A stretch of 64,000 nt of DNA from DATKUC01 sp964553615. GTDB taxonomy: Bacteria > Spirochaetota > Spirochaetia > DSM-27196 > DATKUC01. The stretch is taken from assembly GCA_964553615.1 (NCBI GenBank), contig CAZKMA010000018.1, positions 11,399 through 75,398 on the forward strand, written 5' to 3'. The notes beneath the pieces are model-generated. The model did no database searches and had not been told where the DNA came from. It was given only the letters and a program-made list of their open reading frames with translations. The position numbers were made by a program, and so were the translations under genes. This document shows positions 33,370 to 42,014 of the stretch, piece by piece (position 1 is the first letter of the stretch; every line of letters starts with the position of its first letter).

Positions 33370-34146
33370 ATGCTGCTGTTCATGATCAAGAAGTCCTTCT
33401 TCGATATGTGGGACAATTTTCTGGCCGTTATTCTCCTGAATCTGGGATTCATCGTAATGCTCACGGTGCCGTTGCTCCTGCCATATGCGCTGGTCAAGGT
33501 CAGCACCGTGCTGTCGATAATAACCCTGATTGTCGGTGTCGTTCTTCTCTTCGTCTATGCAGGAGCCGCCGCAATGGTTGCGCGAGACATAGTCGACTAC
33601 AAGGCGCCCGAGTTCAAGGAGTTCGTCGGCCACCTGAGAGAGACCTGGATGGGGAGCGCCGTACTCGGGCTCATCTACGCACTGCACGTGTTCGTCCTTT
33701 CAGTTGCGCTGCCGGTTTATTCCAGCATGGGAAACCTGCTCGGACTTGCCGCACTGGTATTCCTCTTCTGGGCAAGTGTTATCTGGCTTTTCTCGAGTCA
33801 GTTCTTCTTCCCCATTCGCGCACGGCTGGATACCAAACTGCCCAAGATCATCCGAAAGTGTTTTATTGTCTTTTTCGACAACACCGGATTTTCGCTGTTC
33901 AGCGGTATTGGGGCAGCACTTATTATGATCGTTTCCGGGTTTACCGCCTTCCTGATACCTGGTTTCGGCGGGATGCTCATCTGGTTGCAGGCAGGCTTCA
34001 AACTTCGGCTGTTGAAGTACGACTACCTCGAGAACGACTCGGATGCAAACCGGAAGCGTATCCCGTGGGACGCGTTGCTCATAGATGAACGGGAGCGGGT
34101 TGGAAAACGTTCACTCAGAGGAATGATATTCCCCTGGAAAGAGTAA
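33370..34146 (+). CDS. Polytopic membrane protein, DUF624/YesL-like
   Basis: The protein has 258 residues with five or six hydrophobic helices. The N-terminus (MIKKSFFDMWDNFLAVILLNLGFIVML) resembles DUF624/YesL proteins, which begin with a 'ff..lwdnl...i..N' pattern and often sit near sugar transporters. The tail is basic and cytoplasmic. The start is chosen at 33370 because a promoter-like TATAGT lies just upstream; an open frame extends to 33310 and would place the promoter inside the gene. The function is unknown. Confidence 0.6.
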   Translation: MLLFMIKKSFFDMWDNFLAVILLNLGFIVMLTVPLLLPYALVKVSTVLSIITLIVGVVLLFVYAGAAAMVARDIVDYKAPEFKEFVGHLRETWMGSAVLGLIYALHVFVLSVALPVYSSMGNLLGLAALVFLFWASVIWLFSSQFFFPIRARLDTKLPKIIRKCFIVFFDNTGFSLFSGIGAALIMIVSGFTAFLIPGFGGMLIWLQAGFKLRLLKYDYLENDSDANRKRIPWDALLIDERERVGKRSLRGMIFPWKE

Positions 34147-34186
34147 GACCGCGCCGGGGAACCGGAACCGGACCTGCGTAGCGCTG

Positions 34187-34224
34187 AAAACGGCCACCAC
34201 TGGATATCCGGCGGTGGCCGTTTT
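34187..34224. terminator. Bidirectional terminator
   Basis: AAAACGGCCACC (34187-34198) pairs perfectly with GGTGGCCGTTTT (34213-34224). The arms give A/T tails on both strands, and it sits between two convergent genes, serving both. Confidence 0.88.
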
Positions 34225-34243
34225 CGGGTCTGGAATACAGATT

Positions 34244-35149
34244 TCAGCCGGCTGCCCGCAGCGCTGCCTCTTCTGCAAGAGCAATGGAGCCGAGCACTCC
34301 CGCTCGGTTTCCGAGGCCCGGCGGAACAATGAAAGAATCAATCCTGTCCAGAATTACCGGTGCCTGTATGTACCGGTTCAGCAATTCGCCCACCCTCTTC
34401 CGGATCTTTGGGAAGAGCTGCACCTGGTCCATGACCCCTCCGCCAAGAATCAGCCTCTGGGGAGAAAGAATTACCGTATAATTCACCAGTGCGAACGAGA
34501 GGTACTCCGCAACCAGATCCCACACCGGATCATCGGCCGCTATGTCACTCCCCTTACGTCCGGTTCTTGCCTCGATGGCCGGTCCTGAAGCGAGTCCTTC
34601 CAGGCAGTCTCCGTGAAACGGGCAGCTTCCCTTGAACGGGTCGCGGGCAAGATCGTGCGGTATCCGGACGTGTCCCATTTCCGGATGGATCATTCCGTGA
34701 TGCGGCCGTCCATCGATGAGCACCCCGCCTCCGATTCCGGTCCCAACGGTCAGATAGATAATCGTTGACAGGCTTCTACCCGCGCCCCAACGCCATTCGC
34801 CCAGCGCGGCGCCGTTCACATCGGTGTCGAATCCGACCGGCACGCCAAGCGCCCGGTGAATCGGCCCGGCGAAATCAGTGTGGACCCACGCCTTTTTCGG
34901 TGTCGTTGTTATATAACCGAAAGTCGGAGAACCTGGATCAGGATCCACCGGACCGAAGGCGCTGATGCCAATTGCATTCAGTTGACCATGCGGTTGGTTG
35001 CGAAAAAACTCTATGGCCTTTCGCAACGTCGACTCAGGATCCTCGGTCGGGAAACGCGTCTCTTCCCGAATATCATCGGGTCCTGTCCCAACGGCGCACA
35101 CAAACTTGGTACCGCCTGCCTCAATTCCCCCGTACAGTGATGCGGCCAT
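34244..35149 (-). CDS. scrK: ROK family sugar kinase (fructokinase type)
   Basis: The protein has 301 residues. It has an N-terminal phosphate loop (GGIEAGGTKFVCAVG), the acidic site (GFDTDVNGAALGEWRWGAGR) and the second phosphate motif (LTVGTGIGGGVLIDG). The ROK zinc site is HPEMGHVRIPHD...CPFHGDCLEGLASGPA. This arrangement, with the short 300-residue length, is that of ROK fructokinases (ScrK/YdhR), although glucose or mannose is possible. It follows the second permease gene by 29 nt with AGGGGTGG upstream and may be in the same transcript. An upstream in-frame ATG would overlap the permease by over 200 nt. Confidence 0.85.
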   Translation of the reverse strand: MAASLYGGIEAGGTKFVCAVGTGPDDIREETRFPTEDPESTLRKAIEFFRNQPHGQLNAIGISAFGPVDPDPGSPTFGYITTTPKKAWVHTDFAGPIHRALGVPVGFDTDVNGAALGEWRWGAGRSLSTIIYLTVGTGIGGGVLIDGRPHHGMIHPEMGHVRIPHDLARDPFKGSCPFHGDCLEGLASGPAIEARTGRKGSDIAADDPVWDLVAEYLSFALVNYTVILSPQRLILGGGVMDQVQLFPKIRKRVGELLNRYIQAPVILDRIDSFIVPPGLGNRAGVLGSIALAEEAALRAAG

Positions 35150-35178
35150 CTGCCACCCCTCTTGTGTATCTTTTCGAA

Positions 35179-36489
35179 TCACTCCCGAACGTACACCTGT
35201 CCGTCTGCCGCCGGCGGCATTACCCGTCCAACAAGACCCGCCACCGCGATGATTGTCGCCAGATACGGGAACATTGAGAGGAAGGGGGATGGGATGGGCA
35301 CGTTCAACACGGAAAGCGTGAATTGCAAAGCATCCGTGAAACCAAAGAGGAGCGCTGCCCCCAGGGCTCCTATCGGCCGCCACTTGCCGAAGATCATTGC
35401 CGCCAGCGCAATGTAACCGAGCCCGGCAGTCATGTTAATTGCGAATTGACCGGTCGAACCGATCGTGAACGAGGCACCGCCGATTCCGGCGACGACACCA
35501 CCAAGAATGACATTCCGATAGCGAACCCGGTTCACGTTGATTCCAACGGTGTCCGCCGCCTGTGGATGTTCGCCGACCGCGCGTACCCGCAGTCCCCACC
35601 GTGTCTGGAACAGACCGATTTGCACAGCAACGAGAATGATTATCGTCAAGTAGACGAAGATATTCTGGTTGAACAGTAATGGTCCGATAATGGGAATCTT
35701 GTCCAGAAGAGGGATCGAAATCGGATTGAACACCGCGGGGCTATTCAGCAGTTGCTGGTTTGGAACGAGCAGCCCCTGCAGGAAGAAGCTTGTCAAACCG
35801 AGCGCAAAGGCGTCGAGTACAACACCAACAATTATCTGGTCCGCCGCGTAGGTTATGGTGAATATTGCAAGGATGAGACCCACTGTGCCGCCCACAACGG
35901 CGCCCGAAAGGAGTCCAAGCCAGAGATTGTGACTTGCGCTGCCAATCATTGCACCGAAGAATGCCGCAAAGAGAAATTGCCCCTCTATTGCAATGTTTAT
36001 GACGCCCGCACGTTCGCACAACAACCCGGACAGGGCACCAAGCGTGAGCGGAACAGCTTGAATGAGCATTGCCATGAGCAGCCCTTCGACATCCACCGAC
36101 ACGCCTTTTCCCGCCCATGCAAGAAATCCAATACCGAAGAGCACGAGGCCAATTCCGAAAAGCAGGTAGGTATGTCTATTCTCTTTCCAGAGGATCTGCA
36201 CCACGCCGAGAATGGCGGTAATGATTCCAAGAACGATAATGGTTGCGAGTACCGAGAGATGGATATTCGGTATCTGGATTGCTGGACGTGCATTGAGCTG
36301 GAACGTTGTCTTCACGGAAGCCGGCGCGTCGGTTGCGAAAACCAGCAGCATGATTGCCGCGACAACAAGCAACGCAATGCCGAGGCCGATCCTTCGTGGA
36401 GCAATCGGATCTTTCTTCATCTCCCTGGAGCCGTTTTCGCCGGAGTTCGCCGGAACATTTTCCGGCAGGTCTGTGTACTCGTTACTCAT
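35179..36489 (-). CDS. ABC transporter permease, BMP/nucleoside type (second)
   Basis: The protein has 436 residues. After a hydrophilic N-terminus (about 35 residues) come two or three extra helices, then the core of the BPD_transp_2 family (LTLGALSGLLCERAGVINIAIEGQFLFAAFFGAM, RAVGEHPQAADTVGINVNRVRYRNVILGG). The 'ErsGviNIaiEGq' block marks YufQ/PnrE-like permeases. It forms a heterodimer with the upstream permease. The start overlaps the previous stop (ATGA). Confidence 0.9.
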   Translation of the reverse strand: MSNEYTDLPENVPANSGENGSREMKKDPIAPRRIGLGIALLVVAAIMLLVFATDAPASVKTTFQLNARPAIQIPNIHLSVLATIIVLGIITAILGVVQILWKENRHTYLLFGIGLVLFGIGFLAWAGKGVSVDVEGLLMAMLIQAVPLTLGALSGLLCERAGVINIAIEGQFLFAAFFGAMIGSASHNLWLGLLSGAVVGGTVGLILAIFTITYAADQIIVGVVLDAFALGLTSFFLQGLLVPNQQLLNSPAVFNPISIPLLDKIPIIGPLLFNQNIFVYLTIIILVAVQIGLFQTRWGLRVRAVGEHPQAADTVGINVNRVRYRNVILGGVVAGIGGASFTIGSTGQFAINMTAGLGYIALAAMIFGKWRPIGALGAALLFGFTDALQFTLSVLNVPIPSPFLSMFPYLATIIAVAGLVGRVMPPAADGQVYVRE

Positions 36490-37766
36490 CCGCCCCATCC
36501 TCCGAAGATCCGTTCACCGGCACGTGCCAGTTTTATTCGATAGATTGTCCTGATTACTCCGGGTGCCGCGACGAAGAGCACGACGAGCGCCTGAATAACT
36601 TCGACCAGCTGAAGCGGAATGTTCGTGTTTACCTGCATGGTCCGGCCGCCCGCGGTAAAAGCGCCGAATAGCAGTGCGGAAAGTGCCACACCGAGCGGCG
36701 AGCCGCGCCCCAGAATGGCGACCGTTATGCCGTCAAACCCGGCAGTGCCACCGTACATCGGCGCCATGCGGTGGTCTACGCCCATGACCTGGAAAGCGCC
36801 GGCAAGACCGACGAGCAGTCCCGCAAGCGTCATTGCCACCACATACTGTCGCCGGACGTTGACACCCGCTACCCGCGCGGCATCCCGGTTTGCTCCAAGC
36901 ATGCGGAATTGAAAGCCAAGTGTGCTCTTCGTGAGCAGCCACCATACTCCAACGGTGAACAGAATTGATAGAATTATTCCCAGGTTTACCCGCAAGGATG
37001 GGCCGAAAATATGAGGGAGCCGTCCGGTCGGGGTTATCATCTTGGAAATCGACTGATTTCGTGGTGGCGCCTGATACAGCTCCGTCGTAAGCAGGTAAGT
37101 CAACAGATTCAGCCCGACGTAGTTCAGCATCATCGAGGTAATGACCTCGTGGGCACCGGTGCGTGCCTTGAGAATCCCGGGAATGAATCCCCACGCAGCG
37201 CCAAAAAGTGCGCCGAAAATGATGGCAATCGGGATATGAAGGATCGGCGGAAGGCCGGTGAAGAGAAATCCCGCAAGAGTTGCCCCGGCAGCACCAAGGA
37301 TGAGCTGGCCCTGCCCACCAATGTTGAACAGGCCGGCGCGGAACGCGAGCGCAATGCCAAGTCCGGCCATCATCAGCGGTGTGGTTGAAACAAGGGTTTC
37401 GGAAATTGGCCGAAACGCGTTCACGAGGTCAACCTTGTTGCCGCTCGCGATGGCCTGGATCATCAGCCCGGGACGACCCAGAGATCCCTGCAGCAAGGAT
37501 CCGTATGCATTTGCAATTGCGGCCCAGGTCTGCGCAAGTGCCTGCCCCGGGGCAATGAAGAAACGCCCCCATGCAGATGTCGCCGCAGGAGTGGCAAAGA
37601 CAATGATGATCCCGCCGATGACCAGAGCGCTAAAGAACGCGAGTACGGTTATGACAAAGGTATTCCCGCTCAGGAGGAAGCTCCCCAGCCGCTGGAGAAA
37701 CGAATGATGTATACCGTCGTGTCCTGCAGACTCTGGCCCGCGTGACTCCGGTGTCTGCTCGCTCAC
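36486..37766 (-). CDS. ABC transporter permease, BMP/nucleoside type (first)
   Basis: The protein has 426 residues. A cytoplasmic N-terminus is followed by about nine helices. The core motif TPLMMAGLGIALAFRAGLFNIGGQGQLILGAAGA and RMLGANRDAARVAGVNVRRQYVVAMTLAGLLVGLAG are typical of YufP/PnrD-type permeases that work with BMP-family binding proteins. It starts with GTG overlapping the ATPase stop (GTGA). It imports a nucleoside-like compound or riboflavin together with its neighbours; the two cannot be told apart here. Confidence 0.9.
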   Translation of the reverse strand: MSEQTPESRGPESAGHDGIHHSFLQRLGSFLLSGNTFVITVLAFFSALVIGGIIIVFATPAATSAWGRFFIAPGQALAQTWAAIANAYGSLLQGSLGRPGLMIQAIASGNKVDLVNAFRPISETLVSTTPLMMAGLGIALAFRAGLFNIGGQGQLILGAAGATLAGFLFTGLPPILHIPIAIIFGALFGAAWGFIPGILKARTGAHEVITSMMLNYVGLNLLTYLLTTELYQAPPRNQSISKMITPTGRLPHIFGPSLRVNLGIILSILFTVGVWWLLTKSTLGFQFRMLGANRDAARVAGVNVRRQYVVAMTLAGLLVGLAGAFQVMGVDHRMAPMYGGTAGFDGITVAILGRGSPLGVALSALLFGAFTAGGRTMQVNTNIPLQLVEVIQALVVLFVAAPGVIRTIYRIKLARAGERIFGGWGG

Positions 37767-39289
37767 GTACCACCTCCAACCTCAGCCGGACTCGAGCCGG
37801 CCATAAGAAGCCCAATTTGTTCTCGCGACAAGTTCCCGGCAGGATACGGTCCGGTCAGTTTTCCGCGATACATTACAACGATCTGATCCGCCAGCGCCAT
37901 GACTTCGTCAAGCTCGACTGAGACAAGGAGGACGGCGGCGCCGGCATCCCGTGCCTGGACCAACCGCTGGTGAACGTACTCGATCGAACCGACATCCAGG
38001 CCGCGTGTGGGTTGTGATGCGACGATCAATCTGATTTTTCGGGAGAGTTCCCGCGCAACAATTACTTTCTGCTGATTTCCACCGGAAAGCGTCCGAACCG
38101 GTACCGCGTTGGACCGGGCCCGGACATCGAACTCGCTCATGCGCTTTGTTGAGGTCTGCCGGATGGTATCCCAGTCCAGGGCGCCGCTGTGGGAAAACGG
38201 AAGCTCATCATAGACGTCGAGGACCATGTTCTCGGCAATGGAAAACGAACCGACAAGTCCGTCACGAAGACGATCTTCGGGAATGTGCGCTATTCCGGCG
38301 CGGAGAGCGTGTTTCGGCGATGATCCGGTAATGTCGGTGCCGTCGACCCGGATAGATCCCATGACGACGGTCGCGAGACCGGTTATGGCGCGGGCAAGCT
38401 CCGTCTGACCGTTGCCTTGTACTCCTGCAACTGCAACGATCTCTCCCGCATGTACCGTGAAAGTCACTTCCTCGACCGCAGTGCGGCCGGTGTCATCCAA
38501 TACCGACAGATTGCGAACATCCAGCACCGGCTCGCCGGGCTTTGCGGGGGCCTTGCTTACGGACAATTCAACGCCGCGGCCAACCATCATGGACGCAAGT
38601 TCCTGTTCGCTGGTCTTTGATGGTATTGCCTCGCCAACAACGGCACCCAGCCGGATAACGGTTATCCGATCGGCCACCTCGAGTACTTCTTTCAGTTTGT
38701 GAGTAATAAACAAAATGGTTCTGCCCGATTCGCGAAGAGACCGCATTACCTTGAACAGATCTCCCGTCTCCTGCGGGGTCAGAACTGCAGTTGGCTCGTC
38801 CAGAACAAGAACTTTTGCCTCCCGCGCAAGCGCCTTTACAATCTCCACGCGCTGTTGCTGCCCAACGGAGAGCTCGCCGACAATTGCATCGGGATCGACC
38901 TCGAGGCCGAAACGCCGGGAAAGCTCGGTGATCTCTGTATTTGCGCGACGCCGGTCAAGAAAGCCGAATCGTTTCGTCTGCTCGAATCCGAGCATGACGT
39001 TCTCGGCCACGGTAAAGGCAGGAATGAGCATGAAGTGCTGGTGCACCATCCCAATGCCTGCTCTTATCGCCTCGCCCGGATCTTTGAAGTGGGCGGCTTT
39101 GCCGTCAAGAAGAACCTCGCCCTCGTCGGGACGGTACAAACCGTTCAGGACGTTCATGAGGGTCGACTTCCCGGCGCCATTTTCGCCGAGGAGGGCGAGA
39201 ATTTCGCCCTCCTCGGCAGTCAGATCAATGCGGTTGTTGGCGACAAGGTCGCCAAACCGCTTCGTAATTCCCTTCAGTTCAAGACGCAT
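37763..39289 (-). CDS. ABC transporter ATP-binding protein, double domain
   Basis: The protein has 508 residues with two ATPase domains, as in YufO/PnrC/RbsA-like proteins. The first has LLGENGAGKSTLMNVL, LSVGQQQRVEIVKAL and VLVLDEPTAVLTP. The second has a degenerate Walker A (AGVQGNGQTELARAI) and LSGGNQQKVIVARELS. The dimer powers the two permeases. It begins 17 nt after the binding-protein gene. No oddity in length. Confidence 0.92.
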   Translation of the reverse strand: MRLELKGITKRFGDLVANNRIDLTAEEGEILALLGENGAGKSTLMNVLNGLYRPDEGEVLLDGKAAHFKDPGEAIRAGIGMVHQHFMLIPAFTVAENVMLGFEQTKRFGFLDRRRANTEITELSRRFGLEVDPDAIVGELSVGQQQRVEIVKALAREAKVLVLDEPTAVLTPQETGDLFKVMRSLRESGRTILFITHKLKEVLEVADRITVIRLGAVVGEAIPSKTSEQELASMMVGRGVELSVSKAPAKPGEPVLDVRNLSVLDDTGRTAVEEVTFTVHAGEIVAVAGVQGNGQTELARAITGLATVVMGSIRVDGTDITGSSPKHALRAGIAHIPEDRLRDGLVGSFSIAENMVLDVYDELPFSHSGALDWDTIRQTSTKRMSEFDVRARSNAVPVRTLSGGNQQKVIVARELSRKIRLIVASQPTRGLDVGSIEYVHQRLVQARDAGAAVLLVSVELDEVMALADQIVVMYRGKLTGPYPAGNLSREQIGLLMAGSSPAEVGGGT

Positions 39290-39306
39290 TACAGGTTACC
39301 GACGTT

Positions 39307-40425
39307 TCAGTTCGCCGGATATGATTTCGGATCAACGGAGATGGTCCCGTCGATAATTCCCTGCTGAATCTTCTTGACTTCGTTCTGTACCTTCTCGGGC
39401 ACCTTGCTGGCAAAATCATGGAACGGAGCAATGGATACGCCGCCATTCTTCAGGGTGCCAACATAGTTGCCGCCCTTAAAGGTTCCATTCAGTGCTTCGA
39501 GTGCAGCGGTCTTGACCGATACATCGATACCTTTCACAACACTGGTTATAATAAGACTCCCGTACTGCGGAGCAGATATGAACCCGTCAGTATCGACCCA
39601 CTCGAGATAGACTGGATTCGCGCTTCCCTGATTGTGCTGCTGAACGGCCGCGGCTGCACCGAGACCGACGGAACCGGCTACCGGCAGGATAATGTCGGCT
39701 CCCTGGTTCATGAGGGCTTCAGTTACGGTCTTTCCCTTTGCCTGGTTGGTGAAATCGTTGGTAAACGTTCCGCTGTTCTTCTCAGGATCCCAACCGAAGG
39801 TCTGCACCTTCGCATTGTTCTGCTGGTCGTAATAGCGTACTCCTGCAACGAAACCATTCATGAAGATAGTTACTGTCGGAATGTTCATTCCGCCGAAAGT
39901 CCCAACTTTCCCGGTCTTTGACATGGCTGCCGCAACGTAGCCTGCGAGGAAGGCGGCCTCGTCGGTCTTGTAGGTCAGCGCAAGGATGTTCGGAATTGCC
40001 GGGTTATAGGAATAGTCGACAATTGCGAACTTCTGGTCCGGATTTGCTTTCGCGGCGGCTGCCGTGTCGTCACCCATCAGGAAGCCGACGGTTACGATAA
40101 TTCCAGCCTTCTTTTGCACAAACTGCTGAATATTCGGAACATAATCGCTCTGGTTGGTCGACTGCAGGTACTGGATCTGCATACCGGTCTGCGCCTTTGC
40201 CTCCTGGAGTCCTTTCCAGGCTGACGCGTTGAAAGAGCGGTCATCAATACCACCGGTATCGGTTACTTCACCGGCAAGAAAGCTCGAGGCCGTGCTTGCG
40301 GCGGGCTGGGATGCCGGCGCAGCAGACGATGACGATTGCTCTTTCGATCCACCCGCGAACGCGGCTGAGACCGTCAGGGCAAACAATGCAACAAATGCGA
40401 GTACCAATACGGATGCTCTTTTCAT
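39307..40425 (-). CDS. BMP-family ABC transporter substrate-binding protein
   Basis: The protein has 372 residues. A signal peptide (1-24) ends AAFAGGSKEQ, then a Ser/Ala/Pro linker and a BMP domain (TDTGGIDDRSFNASAWKGLQEA, VTVGFLMGDDTAAAAKANPDQKFAIVDY, GTFGGMNIPTVTIFMNGFVAGV, HDFASKVPEKVQNEVKKIQQGI). Homologues bind purine nucleosides (PnrA) or, in Treponema pallidum, riboflavin (RfuA). A lipobox Cys, usual for the family, is absent. The start with GGAGG 8 nt upstream was chosen over a longer frame from 40509. It is the first gene of the importer operon. Confidence 0.9.
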   Translation of the reverse strand: MKRASVLVLAFVALFALTVSAAFAGGSKEQSSSSAAPASQPAASTASSFLAGEVTDTGGIDDRSFNASAWKGLQEAKAQTGMQIQYLQSTNQSDYVPNIQQFVQKKAGIIVTVGFLMGDDTAAAAKANPDQKFAIVDYSYNPAIPNILALTYKTDEAAFLAGYVAAAMSKTGKVGTFGGMNIPTVTIFMNGFVAGVRYYDQQNNAKVQTFGWDPEKNSGTFTNDFTNQAKGKTVTEALMNQGADIILPVAGSVGLGAAAAVQQHNQGSANPVYLEWVDTDGFISAPQYGSLIITSVVKGIDVSVKTAALEALNGTFKGGNYVGTLKNGGVSIAPFHDFASKVPEKVQNEVKKIQQGIIDGTISVDPKSYPAN

Positions 40426-40543
40426 TGTTACCTCCCTCTTTGTATCAGGACGGTCATCACGTGCAGCCAGCACGACGCTCACCGATTTTGGGTGCAACAT
40501 CCACCTCATTCATCACACGATCTCGACTGTTCCTGTGCCAATG
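40426..40543 (-). other. Leader region of the BMP importer operon
   Basis: About 115 nt lie between the predicted promoter and the binding-protein ATG. A short stem CGTGC-TGGCT-GCACG is visible around 40455-40470. No known riboswitch pattern (purine, FMN, T-box) is recognised. Confidence 0.3.
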
Positions 40544-40573
40544 ATGGTAGTACATGGTTTTTCCTCTTGTCAA
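40544..40573 (-). promoter_or_regulatory. Predicted promoter of the BMP importer operon
   Basis: TTGACA (40568-40573) is 18 nt from TACCAT (40544-40549) on the minus strand. The same -10 word occurs upstream of oppA. Confidence 0.55.
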
Positions 40574-40660
40574 GCCAATCTATTCTCGACACCTTCGGGC
40601 GCAACCAATCAGATGCCCGGCGGGATCTGTTCAACGGAAATCAACACGCTGCGTGACACT

Positions 40661-41869
40661 TCACAGAGTCTGCAGGATATCGATATTTCGCCCGTGGTCG
40701 GAGAGCCGCTGTGACAGGTATTCGCGGTCCAGCCGCAATTCCCCGGCCAAATACCGCATTTGATCAATACTCACCAGGTTCTGTTCCAGATGCAGGTAGA
40801 GAATCGCTTTCTCGGCAATGCAGGGAACAAGGAGTGCGTTCATGTTGTGGCGACTCGTCGGCGAGGCTGAAACGAAAGAACTGCCTGCGGCGGCGTCGAA
40901 CTCAAGCGTTCCGGCGGGTGCCGATTCGGTTCGGTCGTACTTTTCTACGAAGTGTTCGTACAGGCGAGAACGTTCAATATCTTCCTGTATCAGCCTCAAC
41001 TCTTCCAGAAGAGGCTGGATATTTCCCTTCGACGCGTCGACTCCGAGCGGCTTCAGGATAAGATAGGTGTATTCCTTGCCGGGAAGGTAGTGATGCACAT
41101 CGCAGCGGGTGCAGTAGCTCGGCTCGCGGGGATCCGATTTTTCGCGATCTCCGCCGATAACGATGAGTGGATCGAAGTAGAGTGCCGGACATTCCCGGGT
41201 CCCGACCCGGTAGTATCGGTAGGTATAGAACGAGTCCCGCATGCAGTCAGGGTGCTCACAGTAGGCGGTCAGCGGAAAAACGTCGGTTGCAAGCTCGAGC
41301 AGGAGCCGGGCGGTTGAATTGAATATCTCCTTGCGGAAATTCAGGATGAGCGTTGGAAAGATAAACACCAACCCGCGCCTTTCGGACTCGCGCATGATAA
41401 CGTAGGCTATGCGCTCGTCATAAAAGGAAACCTCGTCCAGTATCCATGTCCCGTAGTCCGGATTGCGGTTAATGACGTCCTCGAGTTCGAAGGAGTCCGT
41501 TATCCGCGCAATGGCGGAGCCACACCGCTCGTATCCGCCGCGATATGCCAGGGCGTCTTCGGGGTATTCGGGGAAGCGGCCTGCGTCCAGGCTTGACCGG
41601 ACAAAAAAGACTTTTCGCCGATCTGCCGAACCCTCGCGCATCCGCAATCCGAGCTCTTCCGACTTCTTGAGCGCAACCTGGGAGTCGCGCCACACGCGGG
41701 ACGAATACTCGGTCTTTCCAGACCCCATGGGCCCGATAACCAGAATTCGCCGCCTTCCGCGGGAAAAATCGAAATGGTTCACGGCCGGATGCACATTGAA
41801 CTCCGGAAAGCCGAAGCTTTTCAGATACCCCATCATTTCGCCGTTTTGCTCCTGTGCCGATCCGGTCAT
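40661..41869 (-). CDS. tdk: Thymidine kinase with long C-terminal extension
   Basis: The protein has 402 residues; type II thymidine kinases usually have about 190-230. The phosphate loop is VIGPMGSGKTEYSSRV, the Walker B is TWILDEVSFYDERIAY, and the flap/zinc region has CEHPDCMRDSFYTYRYYRVG...CTRCDVHHYLPG with four Cys. A conserved Phe/Tyr-rich nucleoside pocket lies between. Roughly 120 residues after the zinc region, mostly helical, are extra and unrecognised. The enzyme salvages thymidine or deoxyuridine with ATP. The start at ATG with GGGAG about 7 nt upstream was chosen over a frame from 41926. It lies upstream of the BMP importer, which fits nucleoside salvage. Confidence 0.8.
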   Translation of the reverse strand: MTGSAQEQNGEMMGYLKSFGFPEFNVHPAVNHFDFSRGRRRILVIGPMGSGKTEYSSRVWRDSQVALKKSEELGLRMREGSADRRKVFFVRSSLDAGRFPEYPEDALAYRGGYERCGSAIARITDSFELEDVINRNPDYGTWILDEVSFYDERIAYVIMRESERRGLVFIFPTLILNFRKEIFNSTARLLLELATDVFPLTAYCEHPDCMRDSFYTYRYYRVGTRECPALYFDPLIVIGGDREKSDPREPSYCTRCDVHHYLPGKEYTYLILKPLGVDASKGNIQPLLEELRLIQEDIERSRLYEHFVEKYDRTESAPAGTLEFDAAAGSSFVSASPTSRHNMNALLVPCIAEKAILYLHLEQNLVSIDQMRYLAGELRLDREYLSQRLSDHGRNIDILQTL

Positions 41870-41953
41870 TCTGTTCTCCCACCTCGTGTGGAATGTAGTT
41901 ATAAACAGTGTTTGGAAGTCAATCAAGCTGCACGGTGCCGAATATACGCTTCC

Positions 41954-41982
41954 TTGACATTAACGGACGCATATTCCATCAT
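41954..41982 (+). promoter_or_regulatory. Predicted promoter of the otsAB-like gene
   Basis: A perfect TTGACA (41954-41959) is followed at 17 nt by CATCAT (41977-41982) and an AT-rich run ATATATATAC. The exact -10 is uncertain. Confidence 0.45.
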
Positions 41983-42014
41983 ATATATACCTATCCTATC
42001 GGGAGTTATGCTTA

